Below the pieces are notes generated by a model. The model worked only from the letters and a program-made list of their open reading frames with translations, was not told the origin of the DNA and ran no database searches. The translations under genes and the position numbers were made by a program. Positions 24,493 through 32,741 of a DNA stretch of 64,000 bases are shown one piece after another. Within the stretch, counting starts at the first letter, position 1. Each line of letters begins with the position of its first letter. Origin of the DNA: DASRFA01 sp035651755 (GTDB lineage Bacteria > Desulfobacterota > Binatia > UBA12015); the NCBI GenBank assembly GCA_035651755.1, contig DASRFA010000018.1, positions 62,001 to 126,000 of the forward strand. Reading direction: 5' to 3'.

Positions 24493-24591
24493 GGCGCGCG
24501 AGGTCGGAGCAGCGCCCGTGCCACCGCGGCCTCGACGCGCCGGCGCGCTCGTGCACCGCGGACCGGCGACGCGGCGCGCGGACGACGGCGA

Positions 24592-24613
24592 GGCAAAGAA
24601 GTGTCGCTTTGCC
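24592..24613. promoter_or_regulatory. Perfect inverted repeat in the protease/sigma-factor divergent region
   Basis: GGCAAAG (24592-24598) and CTTTGCC (24607-24613) form a 7-bp inverted repeat with an 8-base spacer, lying about 100 bases from both divergent starts (24492 and 24722). Position suits an operator or a shared regulatory site, though a transcript hairpin is equally possible. The AAAG/CTTT core also resembles the GC-AAAG-CC core of the dispersed repeats. Confidence 0.4.
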
Positions 24614-24721
24614 GGCGAGCGGCGCGTTCCGGGTCAACCGTTCGGACGCGGGCGGCGTCTATCCGGTCGAGAGGAATGCCGCCGCGCGATGAGACCCCGG
24701 GAAGCGGAGGCGAGCTCCGCC

Positions 24722-25228
24722 ATGCCGCCGACCTACGCGGACCTCTATCGCGAGCACCATGCCCGGATCGAGGGGCTGTGCCGGCTGCTCCTCGCGAGCG
24801 CGGCCGACGCCGAGGAGATCGGTCAGGAGGTGTTCCTCCGGCTCCATCGGAGCCTGCCGCGGGCGGAAGCGCCCATGGCGTGGGGCGCGTGGCTGACGCG
24901 GGTCGCAGTGAACGCGTGTCGCGATCGCCGGCGCGCGCGCTGGTGGCGCGCCTGGCGCGACCGGAGCGACGAGCTCGTCGAGGCCGAGATCGCCGCGCCC
25001 GCGCCGACGCCGGAGGAGACCGTGGCGAGCCGAGAACAGCACGCGCTCGTGTGGGCCGCCTTCCGGCGGCTGCCGACGCGCCAGCGGGAGGTCTTCGCGC
25101 TGCGCCAGATCGAAGGCTGGTCGACCGAGGACACGGCCCGCGCCCTCGGCGTGTCGACCGGCAGCGTCAAACGCCATCTTTCGCGGGCGGTCTCGAAGCT
25201 GCGCGCGATGCTCGGAGGACTCCGATGA
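24722..25228 (+). CDS. ECF-type RNA polymerase sigma factor
   Basis: 168 residues from ATG 24722 with GGAGG at 24706-24710; ATG 24689 in the same frame is an alternative. Region 2 (1-70): YADLYREHHARIEGLCRLLL, ASAADAEEIGQEVFLRLHRS, then the DNA-binding WGAWLTRVAVNACRDRRR. Region 4 (110-168): RRLPTRQREVFALRQIEGWS, TEDTARALGVSTGSVKRHLS, a helix-turn-helix that reads the -35 box. It directs core polymerase to stress or envelope promoters. It overlaps the anti-sigma gene by ATGA, the usual sign of a regulated ECF pair. Confidence 0.9.
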   Translation: MPPTYADLYREHHARIEGLCRLLLASAADAEEIGQEVFLRLHRSLPRAEAPMAWGAWLTRVAVNACRDRRRARWWRAWRDRSDELVEAEIAAPAPTPEETVASREQHALVWAAFRRLPTRQREVFALRQIEGWSTEDTARALGVSTGSVKRHLSRAVSKLRAMLGGLR

Positions 25229-25812
25229 CCCGATGTCTCGACGAGCGCGCGCTCGCGGACGTGTTCGCGGGCGGCGGGTACACGCGCGAGGTCGCGCATC
25301 TCGCCGCGTGCGTGGCGTGCCGCGGGCGCTATCGCGCCCTCGAGCGCGACCTGGCGATCGTCCGCGCCGCGCTGCGGGAGCCGCCGCCGGAGTTGCCGTA
25401 CCGGCGCGAACCCCAAACGGAGCGAAGCGACCGCGGGGAGTGGGGCCCCGTTTGGCTTTGCCAAACGGGGCGAGGGGAGCGATCCCCTCGTGCGACAGCC
25501 TGGCTCGGTACCGCCGCGGTCGCCGTTGCGGCCGCGATGGCGATCGTCGTCGTGCTGCGCGCGTCCGGGGCGCCGGGTCGTCGGCACGCGTCGGGCGCGC
25601 CGCAGCGCTACGCGCTCGCCGCGCACGGCCGGAGAGCGGAGATGGCGGACGCCATGGACGACGTCTCGGCGGCCCTCTTCGCGACGGGCGACGGGCGGAG
25701 CTTCGCGCTTCGCCGCGACGTTCCGGACTACCTCCACGCGACCGCCGCGCTCAGCGGCGGCTGGCCGTGCACCGACGGGCTCGGCCTCGGCAGCGACTGC
25801 ATGTCCGACTGA
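25225..25812 (+). CDS. Zinc-finger anti-sigma factor with an in-frame palindromic-repeat insertion
   Basis: 195 residues from ATG 25225, overlapping the sigma gene. REVAHLAACVACRGRY (His25, Cys29, Cys32) is the HxxxCxxC zinc anti-sigma motif. One membrane helix spans about 92-111, with a periplasmic tail of about 85 residues. Between them, residues 66-89 are encoded entirely by repeat copy 4 (25420-25490), inserted without breaking the frame, so a 24-residue Arg/Gly/Trp-rich linker sits in the cytosolic stalk. It should bind and silence the ECF sigma until a signal crosses the membrane. The C-terminal sequence is not recognised. Confidence 0.75.
   Translation: MTRCLDERALADVFAGGGYTREVAHLAACVACRGRYRALERDLAIVRAALREPPPELPYRREPQTERSDRGEWGPVWLCQTGRGERSPRATAWLGTAAVAVAAAMAIVVVLRASGAPGRRHASGAPQRYALAAHGRRAEMADAMDDVSAALFATGDGRSFALRRDVPDYLHATAALSGGWPCTDGLGLGSDCMSD
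25420..25490 (+). repeat. Two-hairpin palindromic repeat, copy 4, inside the anti-sigma gene
   Basis: Complete copy: GAGCGAAGCGA, spacer, long hairpin 25446-25470 (11-bp arms CCCCGTTTGGC and GCCAAACGGGG, loop TTT) and short hairpin 25471-25490 (GCGA loop). The C-to-T and matching G-to-A differences from other copies keep the stem paired. The element lies entirely within a coding region and preserves the reading frame. Confidence 0.88.
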
Positions 25813-25891
25813 CGGAAGGTTTCGAACGAACGCCACTCATCGGCGAAACGCGGGACGCGGGAACGCGCGTCTCGCACGAAAGGGTGCACCC

Positions 25892-26503
25892 ATGAGGACG
25901 AGAGCGACGAGCAGAAGACTCTCGATCGTCCGCGCCGCAGCCGGCGCGGTCGCGGTCGCGTGCGCGATCGCCGCGATCGGCGGCAGCGACGCGAGCGCGC
26001 AGGCGCTCGGGCGCCGCCTTCAGACCGCTGCCACCGTCGGCGAGGGCGGCGACCCCGGCCCCGTCGCGATCGGCTTCGCGCTCCACCACGGACCGGGTGG
26101 GCCGCCGCCGCTCGGCGACGGCCCCGGCCTCATGCTGCCGCTCCTCCTCTTCGCCGGCGACCTGACCGACGACCAGCGCAGCAAGGTCCACGACATCATG
26201 AGGACGAACCACGAGGCGATCGGCGGCCTCTTCGCACAGCTCCGCGCTGCGAACGACGAGCTCGCCGGCAAGCTGCTCGCCTCCGGCGACGTGTCGAAGG
26301 CGACGCTCCAGCCGACCCTGGACAAGATCTCGGGCATCCGCCAGCAGCTCCTCGACAACGGCGTCCAGGTCGCGCTCCAGATCCGCGCGATCATGACGCC
26401 CGATCAGGTCGCGAAGGCGGCGGACGTCCGCCAGAAGCTCGACCAGCTCGAGGAGCAGAAGCGCCAGCTCCTCGGCAAGGACGTGATGACGTTCGAGAAC
26501 TGA
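25892..26503 (+). CDS. Periplasmic Spy/CpxP-like (LTXXQ) stress protein
   Basis: 203 residues from ATG 25892; the open frame extends upstream but a signal peptide begins here (cut after DASAQA, near residue 38). The mature part is helical: LTDDQRSKVHDIMRTNHEAI resembles the LTxxQ helix of Spy, CpxP and the metal sensor CnrX/ZraP; QIRAIMTPDQVAKAADVRQKL then repeats the motif at the C-terminus. Placed 79 bases after the anti-sigma gene, it may be the periplasmic sensor or chaperone of the sigma module. His-rich LHHGPGG could bind metal, which is speculative. Confidence 0.65.
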   Translation: MRTRATSRRLSIVRAAAGAVAVACAIAAIGGSDASAQALGRRLQTAATVGEGGDPGPVAIGFALHHGPGGPPPLGDGPGLMLPLLLFAGDLTDDQRSKVHDIMRTNHEAIGGLFAQLRAANDELAGKLLASGDVSKATLQPTLDKISGIRQQLLDNGVQVALQIRAIMTPDQVAKAADVRQKLDQLEEQKRQLLGKDVMTFEN

Positions 26504-26558
26504 GCGGGTCGGTCCCGCAGCCGCGAGACCCAGCCAGGCTCGGAAGGCGGAGGCGCGG

Positions 26559-26610
26559 GCGCGCGGGCCGGCCGGAGACTGACCCTCCGATCCCTGGCCG
26601 GTCCGCGCGC
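26559..26610. terminator. Bidirectional hairpin between convergent genes
   Basis: 15-bp arms 26559-26573 and 26596-26610 pair at 14 of 15 positions with a G-T at the other, loop 22 bases. It lies between the convergent stops at 26503 and 26618. There is no U tract on either side, so it would work as a GC stem only or need Rho. Confidence 0.55.
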
Positions 26611-26617
26611 GGTGCGC

Positions 26618-27229
26618 TCAGCCCTGCGCGCTCGGCCGCTTCTTGAAGCTCTCGTACCAGCGCGCGACGTTCGGGTGCTTCTGGGCGTCCAGCGGGACGC
26701 CGGCGAACTCCCCGAACTGGAGCGCCGCGAAGAGCGTGCAATCGGCGATCGACGGCCGCTCGCCGGCGACGAACGGGCGGTTTCCGATGCGGTCGTTCAG
26801 GACGGTCAGGTTCGTCGCGAACCGCATCCGTCCGGTCTCCGCGGCCTCCGGCGATTGCTTGACGCGGCCGGCGAAGAACGGCGACGTGTTCTGGAACACC
26901 GCGCCGACCGCGCTCATGACGCCGATCTCGGCGAGGCGCTCGAGCTCGCGCACGCGCGCGCGCTCGAGCGGCGTCGTCCCGACCATCGGCGGATTCGGGC
27001 GGAGCTCCTCGAAGTACTCCATGATCGCGAGCGACTCGGTGAGGTACGACCCGTCGTCGAGCTCGAGGACGGGGAGGCCGCCGAGCGGGTTCTTCTTGAG
27101 GAACTCGGGCGTCCGGTTCTGGCCCTGCATCAGGTCGACGTTCTCGATCGGGACGTCGAGCCCCTTCTCCTTCAGGTACGTGAGGACCTTCCGCGGGTTC
27201 GGCGCAAAAGCGAACGCGTACAGCTTCAT
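26618..27229 (-). CDS. Glutathione S-transferase
   Basis: 203 residues from ATG 27229, with AGGAGGGACGG just ahead; the longer upstream frame is not coding-like. N-domain: YAFAFAPNPRKVLTYLKEKG (the Cys/Ser/Tyr site is not obvious; Asn-Pro at the usual active-site position), PLGGLPVLELDDGSYLTESL (cis-Pro and the ES motif that binds glutathione), then AIMEYFEELRP. C-domain: ERPSIADCTLFAALQFGEFAG with the conserved Asp N-cap. Cytosolic GST, class beta- or theta-like. Alone on its strand, 169 bases downstream of the RRM gene. Confidence 0.88.
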   Translation of the reverse strand: MKLYAFAFAPNPRKVLTYLKEKGLDVPIENVDLMQGQNRTPEFLKKNPLGGLPVLELDDGSYLTESLAIMEYFEELRPNPPMVGTTPLERARVRELERLAEIGVMSAVGAVFQNTSPFFAGRVKQSPEAAETGRMRFATNLTVLNDRIGNRPFVAGERPSIADCTLFAALQFGEFAGVPLDAQKHPNVARWYESFKKRPSAQG

Positions 27230-27397
27230 CCGTCCCTCCTTGCCGGGCAATGGGTTGGCGATTGGCGCCGACGCTATGCGATGCGCGCGGGCGAAGGTAG
27301 GGGAACGGTGCGGGCACGCGCGCGCCGGAGGGGCTGCGCTCGGGAGGAGAGCGCGGCGGCGTCGCGCCTGGTGCGCGACGCCGCCACGCAATGAGGG

Positions 27398-27724
27398 CTA
27401 GAAGCGGTTCCAGCCGCCGCGGCCACCGCCGCGGTTGCCACCGCCGCCGCCGCCGCCGCCGCCACGCGAGCGGTCCTCACGCGGCTTCGCCTCGTTCACG
27501 GTCAGGGGCCGTCCCGCGTGCTCGGTCCCGCTGAGCGCGGCGATCGCGGCCTGCACTTCGGCGTTCGAGCTCATCTCCACGAAGCCGAAGCCCTTGCTCT
27601 GTCCGGTATCGCGGTCCGTGATGACGTTCGCGCTCGTCACCGTACCGTGCGGCGCGAAGAGCGCCTCGAGCGCGGCCTGGTCGACCGAGTAGCTCAGATT
27701 TCCGACGTAGATCCTGGTTCCCAT
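27398..27724 (-). CDS. RNA-binding protein, single RRM with Gly-rich tail
   Basis: 108 residues from ATG 27724, preferred over 27730 because AAGGG lies eight bases ahead. RNP2 is TRIYVGNLSY and RNP1 is SKGFGFVEM; the spacing and SNAEVQAAIAALSGTEHAGRP fit the RRM of cyanobacterial Rbp-type and cold-responsive proteins. The C-terminus (EDRSRGGGGGGGGGNRGGG...) is a short glycine-arginine tail, encoded by a run of GCC/CCG repeats on the plus strand (27425-27470). It likely binds structured RNA, including at low temperature. A leader of about 275 bases precedes it. Confidence 0.88.
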   Translation of the reverse strand: MGTRIYVGNLSYSVDQAALEALFAPHGTVTSANVITDRDTGQSKGFGFVEMSSNAEVQAAIAALSGTEHAGRPLTVNEAKPREDRSRGGGGGGGGGNRGGGRGGWNRF

Positions 27725-27783
27725 GATCATATCCCTTACGAAGACGCTTTGGACCCGGGGCGCGAAGCCGCGGGTCGGATTGG

Positions 27784-27805
27784 CGGGGCCGGAGATTCGG
27801 CCCCG
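27784..27805. other. Perfect hairpin upstream of the RRM gene
   Basis: CGGGGCCG (27784-27791), GAGATT, CGGCCCCG (27798-27805): an 8-bp perfect stem in the 276-base gap between the RRM gene start and the lipase chaperone gene (27725-28000). Read on the minus strand it is in the leader of the RRM gene, so it may fold in its mRNA; on the plus strand nothing is transcribed. No other feature seen in this gap. Confidence 0.4.
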
Positions 27806-28000
27806 TTCGGCAGGAAGGCGATCGAGGGAAGCAGCGGACGAAGCGTACCGACGCGGACTCGTTCAGCGAACCAACCACCCTCCGTCTAGCATCTCCGCTC
27901 ACCGGTCGCTACGCGGCGTGCCAATCGTTCGGGGAGCGACGGGACGCCGCCCGCGGCCCGGCCGGAGCCGTCCCCGACCCTCCCGAGCCCGACCGTGAGG

Positions 28001-29065
28001 TCACCGCGCGGGCCTCGGGGTCGGCGCCAGCGTCTCCGCGCGCGTACGGTCGGGGCCGGCGAAGCTCTCGTCCAGGATCCTGGCCATGGCGGCCCGCTTC
28101 CCGGCGTCGTCGAGCGTCGGGTCCTGGGCGACGGCCTTGAGCGCGGCGCGGTACGCATCCACGCGCCGGCGCCACTCGTCGCGGCGCTCGTCGAGGGTCG
28201 CGAGGCGAGCGGCCGCCTCGGGTCCGACGAGCCGCTCGCGCAGCGCCTGGACGTCCTCCCGCGTGCCGCCCTGCGTGCGGACGCGCTGCTCGGCATCGCG
28301 TAGATCGAGCGCGCGGGTCGCCTCGGAAGGGAGTCCGACACCGGCCGCGGCGGCGCGCTGCTCGATCTCCGCGAGGCGGCGGGCGCGCTCCTCGGGCGAC
28401 AGCGTCGCGTCCTCGGCGACCCGACGCCGCTCGATCGCGAGCTCGTCGGCCGCTTCCTCCTCCGCGAAGAACGCTTGCGCTGCCTGGTCCCCCAGAGTCT
28501 CGCGCCGGAGAGCCTTCAGCGTCGCGAGCCGCGACGCCAGGTCCGCGTCCGCGACGCCGGATGCGGCGAGCTCGCGCGCGCGCGCCCGGTACGCGAGGTA
28601 GCGATCGAGGAGCGCGTTCGCGTCGCGGGCGGCGTCGGGCGGAAGGCGGCGTGCGATCTCGGCGCGGATGCGAGCCGCGATACGATCGTCCGTCTCCTCG
28701 CCGGAGGCGGCGAAGAAGTAGTCGAACAGGCGGCGCGCGTCGCGCGTCGGGACGAAGCGGCCGCTCGCGTCGGTCGCGAGCCCGCCGTCGACGCGCGTTC
28801 CGCGGAGCGAGCGCGGGCGCCGCGGCCGAGCGTCCCCCGCCGCGCCCGCCGATCCGGCCGCGCTCGGCGGCGTCCCGCGGTCGTCGGCCACGGCGGGGCT
28901 CGCGCTCTGCGCGCTTGCCGCGCCCTCGGGCGCGGCGACGCGTGCCCGATCCGCGCTCGTCGGTGCAGCGCGCTCCGGGCGCGCGAGCCAGAGCGCGCCC
29001 GCGCCGATCGCGATCGCGATCGCGATCACGACCGCGGCCGCGCCCGCACGCGCGCGCTCGTTCAC
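28001..29065 (-). CDS. lifO: Lipase-specific foldase (lipase chaperone)
   Basis: 354 residues. A single N-terminal membrane anchor (about residues 8-28, AAAVVIAIAIAIGAGALWL) is followed by an Ala/Pro/Arg-rich linker (about 30-90) and a periplasmic helical domain. The family signature RRLFDYFFAASGEE (RxxFDY...GE) follows, then long helices with many Arg/Glu. It folds the secreted lipase encoded just upstream: lipase stop 29073, foldase start 29065, only 7 bases apart on the same strand. This is the classic lipase-foldase operon; the folded lipase is normally passed to a type II secretion system, not seen in this window. Confidence 0.9.
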   Translation of the reverse strand: MNERARAGAAAVVIAIAIAIGAGALWLARPERAAPTSADRARVAAPEGAASAQSASPAVADDRGTPPSAAGSAGAAGDARPRRPRSLRGTRVDGGLATDASGRFVPTRDARRLFDYFFAASGEETDDRIAARIRAEIARRLPPDAARDANALLDRYLAYRARARELAASGVADADLASRLATLKALRRETLGDQAAQAFFAEEEAADELAIERRRVAEDATLSPEERARRLAEIEQRAAAAGVGLPSEATRALDLRDAEQRVRTQGGTREDVQALRERLVGPEAAARLATLDERRDEWRRRVDAYRAALKAVAQDPTLDDAGKRAAMARILDESFAGPDRTRAETLAPTPRPAR

Positions 29066-29072
29066 GTCGCGA

Positions 29073-30017
29073 TCACAGCCCGGCGTTCTTCAGTCGATTC
29101 GCGTGCGTCCGGAAGACGGTCGTCGGGTTCGACTCGAAGATCGAGACCAGGCCGAGCACCTGGTTCACCTCGTCGAGGTGGTTGTGGAAGTAGTTGTCGC
29201 GAATCACCTGGCCGAAGTGGGCGCTGCAGCGCTCGACGAGGCCGTCGTTCGCCTCGTCGTAGAAGAGCGACGCGACGCCGAGCGATCCGTCCGAGACGTC
29301 GAGCGCGTTGGTGAGCACGCCCGTGCCGGTCCAGGAGTAGTTGCGGATGCCGTTCGTCACCGCGGCGCCGGAGCCGCAGTACGTGGTCGGGACGCCGCTC
29401 GGATACTGCGCGTTGAACTGCGCCATGCCGGCCGCGGAGAGCCCGACCAGCGCTGCGCGCGCGTCGTTCGGGTTGTTCGCGCCCGAGAGCAGGTTCAGGA
29501 TCGTGCCGAGCGAGTTGCCGAAGAAGTCGAGCACGACCGACGTGAACGAGCCGTCCTGGATGTTGTTCACGAGGAAGTCGGCGAGGTCCGCGCCCAGGTG
29601 CGGCGAGCCGACCGTCGTCACCGACGCGACCAGGTCGGGTCTGACCGCCGCGACGTAGCGCACGTCGAGGCCGCCCTGGCTGTGGCCGATGAGGTTCACC
29701 TTCGGCTTGCCGGTGATCGCGACGATCGTCTCGATCTGGTCGATGAGCTGCTCGCCGCGAACTTGCGGCGAGTTGAGCGGGCTCACCTGGGTCACGTACA
29801 CCTTCGCACCGCCGTCGCGCAGGGCCGACGGGATGCCGTACCAGTACTCGTAGACGCCGAAGAGCTGGTCGAAGCCGGCGGCGCCGTGCGCGAGCACGAT
29901 CGGGTACTTCGTCTTGGTGTAGTCGCAGTTGAAGAGGCAGAATGCGTCCGCCGGCCGCGGAACGGCGGCGAAGGCGACTGCGGCGAGGGCAACTCCGATC
30001 GCGATGCGCAGCTTCAT
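29073..30017 (-). CDS. lipA: Secreted triacylglycerol lipase, family I.1/I.2
   Basis: 314 residues from ATG 30017, with GGAGGGACAC upstream. Signal peptide 1-25 (PRPADA). The mature enzyme begins near YTKTKYPIVLAHGAAGFDQL (oxyanion HG). Nucleophile Ser113 lies in NLIGHSQGGLD; the catalytic Asp is in the EANDGLVERCSAHFG region, which also carries a calcium-binding Asp in this family; and the catalytic His lies in DNYFHNHLDEVNQVLG, a hallmark of foldase-dependent Pseudomonas/Burkholderia lipases. It cleaves long-chain triglycerides outside the cell. Overproduction needs the adjacent foldase. Divergent from the Nif3-like gene at 30135. Confidence 0.93.
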   Translation of the reverse strand: MKLRIAIGVALAAVAFAAVPRPADAFCLFNCDYTKTKYPIVLAHGAAGFDQLFGVYEYWYGIPSALRDGGAKVYVTQVSPLNSPQVRGEQLIDQIETIVAITGKPKVNLIGHSQGGLDVRYVAAVRPDLVASVTTVGSPHLGADLADFLVNNIQDGSFTSVVLDFFGNSLGTILNLLSGANNPNDARAALVGLSAAGMAQFNAQYPSGVPTTYCGSGAAVTNGIRNYSWTGTGVLTNALDVSDGSLGVASLFYDEANDGLVERCSAHFGQVIRDNYFHNHLDEVNQVLGLVSIFESNPTTVFRTHANRLKNAGL

Positions 30018-30134
30018 GTGTCCCTCCGGGCCCAAGGTGTCGCGGCCATACCACGGCGCGGAACGGGTGCGAAGCGGCCCCGCTGGCGTGCGGCCGGATG
30101 TGCGTCCTCGCCGCGATTGGGATAAGCGGCGCGC

Positions 30135-31262
30135 ATGGCGCGGACGGTCGCGGACCTGGTCGCCGCGATGGAGCGGATCGCTCCCACGGCGCACGCCGCC
30201 GACTGGGACAACGTCGGGCTTCTCGTCGGCGCGCGCGACTGGCCGCTCCGCTCGGCGCTCCTCACGATCGACACGACGGCCGCCGTGCTGGACGAGGCCG
30301 AGCGCACCGCGGCGAGCGCGCTCGTGTCCTACCATCCGCCGATCTTCGCTCCCGTAAGCACGCTGACCGATGGCAGTCCCGCCGGCCGCCTCGTGCTGCG
30401 CGCCGCGGCCGCGCGCATCGCCGTGCACAGCCCGCACACCGCGCTCGACGCGGCGCCCGGCGGCCTCGGCGACTGGCTCGCGGAGGGATTCGGGAAGGCG
30501 CGCGCGTGCGAGCCGCTGCAGCCGGCGTACGACCTGCCGGCGAGCGAGGAGACGAAGCTCGTGACGTTCGTCCCGGCCGACGCGGTCGACGCGGTGCGAT
30601 CCGCGCTCGCCGCCGCGGGGGCGGGGCGGATCGGCAACTACGAGCTCTGCTCGTTCGAGCTCCGCGGCCAGGGGACGTTCCTCGGCAACGAAGCGTCGAA
30701 CCCGGCGGTCGGCGCGCGCGGCGTGCTCGAGCGCGTCGACGAGGTGCGGCTCGAGATGGTGTGCCCGCGCGCGGCCCTCGCGGCCGCGATCGCCGTTCTC
30801 CGCGGCGCGCACCCGTACGAGGAGCCGCCGATCGAGGTGCACCCGCTCGCGCCGCGCCCGCGTCGCGACGCGGGGCAGGGCCGCTTCGTGGAGCTGGCCG
30901 ACGACATCGACGTCCAGGGCGCGGTCGCACGCGTCAAGCAGCGGCTCGGCGTCGCGACCGTGCGCGTCGCGGCGCCGCGCGGACCGGCCGCTCGCGTTTC
31001 GCGGATCGCGCTCTGCCCGGGGGCCGGCGGAGAGCTCCTGGAGCCCGCGCTCGCGTGCGGCTGCGAGCTCTTCTTCACGGGAGAGATGCGGCACCACGAC
31101 GTGCTCGCCGCGCACGAGCGCGGCTGCGCCGTCGTCCTCGCCGGGCACACGAACACCGAGCGGCCGTTCCTCCCCGTCCTCGCGGCCCGGCTTCGCGGCG
31201 AGCTGCCCGGGGTCGACGTCGCGGTCGCGACGGCCGATCGCTGGCCGCTCGCGATCGCCTGA
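30135..31262 (+). CDS. NIF3-like dinuclear metal-centre protein
   Basis: 375 residues, the long form with a central insertion (about 125-250, PII-like) found in many bacterial Nif3/YqfO proteins. Typical motifs: TAHAADWDNVGLLVG, SALVSYHPPIFAPV (metal-binding His), AVHSPHTALDAAPGGLGDWL and, at the C-terminus, GEMRHHDVLAAHERG and VVLAGHTNTERPFLPVLAARL. Forms a hexameric barrel in the family; suggested roles include metal handling or a GTP cyclohydrolase-like fold, with no settled reaction. Cytosolic. Divergent from the lipase gene; the two starts are 118 bases apart. Confidence 0.85.
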   Translation: MARTVADLVAAMERIAPTAHAADWDNVGLLVGARDWPLRSALLTIDTTAAVLDEAERTAASALVSYHPPIFAPVSTLTDGSPAGRLVLRAAAARIAVHSPHTALDAAPGGLGDWLAEGFGKARACEPLQPAYDLPASEETKLVTFVPADAVDAVRSALAAAGAGRIGNYELCSFELRGQGTFLGNEASNPAVGARGVLERVDEVRLEMVCPRAALAAAIAVLRGAHPYEEPPIEVHPLAPRPRRDAGQGRFVELADDIDVQGAVARVKQRLGVATVRVAAPRGPAARVSRIALCPGAGGELLEPALACGCELFFTGEMRHHDVLAAHERGCAVVLAGHTNTERPFLPVLAARLRGELPGVDVAVATADRWPLAIA

Positions 31263-31280
31263 CGGAGCGCCGCGGCGACG

Positions 31281-32531
31281 TCAGGGCACGCAGCGCAGGA
31301 TCGCGCGCGTGCTGTGCGGCGGGTTCACGTCGCGGATGCGGGCGTGCAGGACGACGTGGCTGCCGTCGCCGGCGACGGCCGGTGTCGAGAGGCTGGTGAA
31401 GACGGACCCGACGCCGAAGACGTCGGTCGGTGGCGGGCTCGACTTCACGAGTACCGTCGAGCTCGTGCCGTCGAACGCGAACACGCCGAAGCGCTCCGGC
31501 GTGCCCGTGAGCGTGGCTCGCAAGAACGCGCGGTCGTCGTCGGTCAGGTCGAAGCCCGCGATCTTGCCGATGGCGCCTCCGGCAGGGCTCGAGTCGCCGC
31601 GCGTCACGACGTTCGACACGGCGGGGCCGGCGGGATCGAAGAGGAAGATCGCCCCGACGTTGATCACGCCCTCGACCTGGGCCACGAAGCCGACCTTGTC
31701 CGCGGCGTTCACGAACACGGGGGGGTCGAAGCCCGCGTACGTCGTCCCGCCGATCGGCGTGGCGGTGCCCTCGAGCGCGACCTCGGCGATCGAAACGCCG
31801 TCGTCGAAGAACACGCCGTCGAGCGCGGATTCGAGCGGGTTCTCGCAGTCGAGCTTGCTCGTCGCCCGCACGGCGACGGAGCCCGAGTCGCCGAGCCCGA
31901 CCGTGCGGAACTCGCACAGCTCGCGTCCGCTGGCCGTCACGTCGTCGACCTCGAGGACCGTGCTCAGGGTGTCGGTCGCGGAATCGTAGAGGAAGACGCC
32001 CGCCGGCGCGCCGGAGACCTCGGCCGCGAACGCGACCTGGCCGGAGGCGTTGATCTGCGAGAGCGACATGATGTCGCCGAAGAACCCGCCGTTCGGTGAA
32101 GGCAGCGACGTCGCGGCCGCCGTCTCGTAGACGCCCGCCCGGCGGACGAACACCCCCTCGCCGGCGGAGAGGCCGGCGAGGAACGCGAGGTCGCCCGAGT
32201 CGTTGATGGAGTAGTCGTGGAAGGGCGACGCGGCCCGGAAGAAGCCGCCGTTCGGAGCCGGCGTGTTCGCCGCAGCGACCGTCTCCGGCGTCCCGCTGCC
32301 GGGATAAAGGTAAAGTCGCAATTTGGATGCGAACGGCCTGCCGATGAACATCGCGTCGCCGGCGGCGTTGGTCGCGACCTCGTTCGCGAAGCGAGGCGTG
32401 AGGAGGCGGCCGTCGGGGTCCATCTGCAGGCTCCGCACGATCGTGCTGCAGGTGAAGTCGGCGTGCGCCGAGCTGGGAAGGGACGCGATCAGCGCCGAAG
32501 CCGCAACGAGTGCCGCGAGACGAGCCCTCAT
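31281..32531 (-). CDS. Secreted protein with NxxGxxAF-type tandem repeats
   Basis: 416 residues from ATG 32531, with AGGAG nine bases before. Signal peptide about 1-24 (LPSSAHA). The mature part has a repeated unit of about 50-60 residues containing INDSGDLAFLAGL, INASGQVAFAAEVSGAPAG, VNAADKVGFVAQVEG and LTDDDRAFLRATLTG, the pattern of the choice-of-anchor NxxGxxAF repeat family. This is probably a beta-propeller-like extracellular protein. Neither anchor nor enzymatic site is evident. No relation to its neighbours is visible. Confidence 0.7.
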   Translation of the reverse strand: MRARLAALVAASALIASLPSSAHADFTCSTIVRSLQMDPDGRLLTPRFANEVATNAAGDAMFIGRPFASKLRLYLYPGSGTPETVAAANTPAPNGGFFRAASPFHDYSINDSGDLAFLAGLSAGEGVFVRRAGVYETAAATSLPSPNGGFFGDIMSLSQINASGQVAFAAEVSGAPAGVFLYDSATDTLSTVLEVDDVTASGRELCEFRTVGLGDSGSVAVRATSKLDCENPLESALDGVFFDDGVSIAEVALEGTATPIGGTTYAGFDPPVFVNAADKVGFVAQVEGVINVGAIFLFDPAGPAVSNVVTRGDSSPAGGAIGKIAGFDLTDDDRAFLRATLTGTPERFGVFAFDGTSSTVLVKSSPPPTDVFGVGSVFTSLSTPAVAGDGSHVVLHARIRDVNPPHSTRAILRCVP

Positions 32532-32741
32532 CTGGATATCTCCTGGTGTCCGAGGTCTGGTCGGTCGTAACGCGGAGCCGGCAGCCACCGGCGGCTCCGG
32601 GACGGATCATTCCCCGCAAGTGGTGTGCGTGGCAAGCGCTTTGTTGATCGGTCGCGCGACGGGCGCTCGAAACTTCGACCATCGGGTGTGCGATGGCAGC
32701 CGCTTGCTCGCGCCGCGGCTCGTCGCGTACCGTCAATCGCC

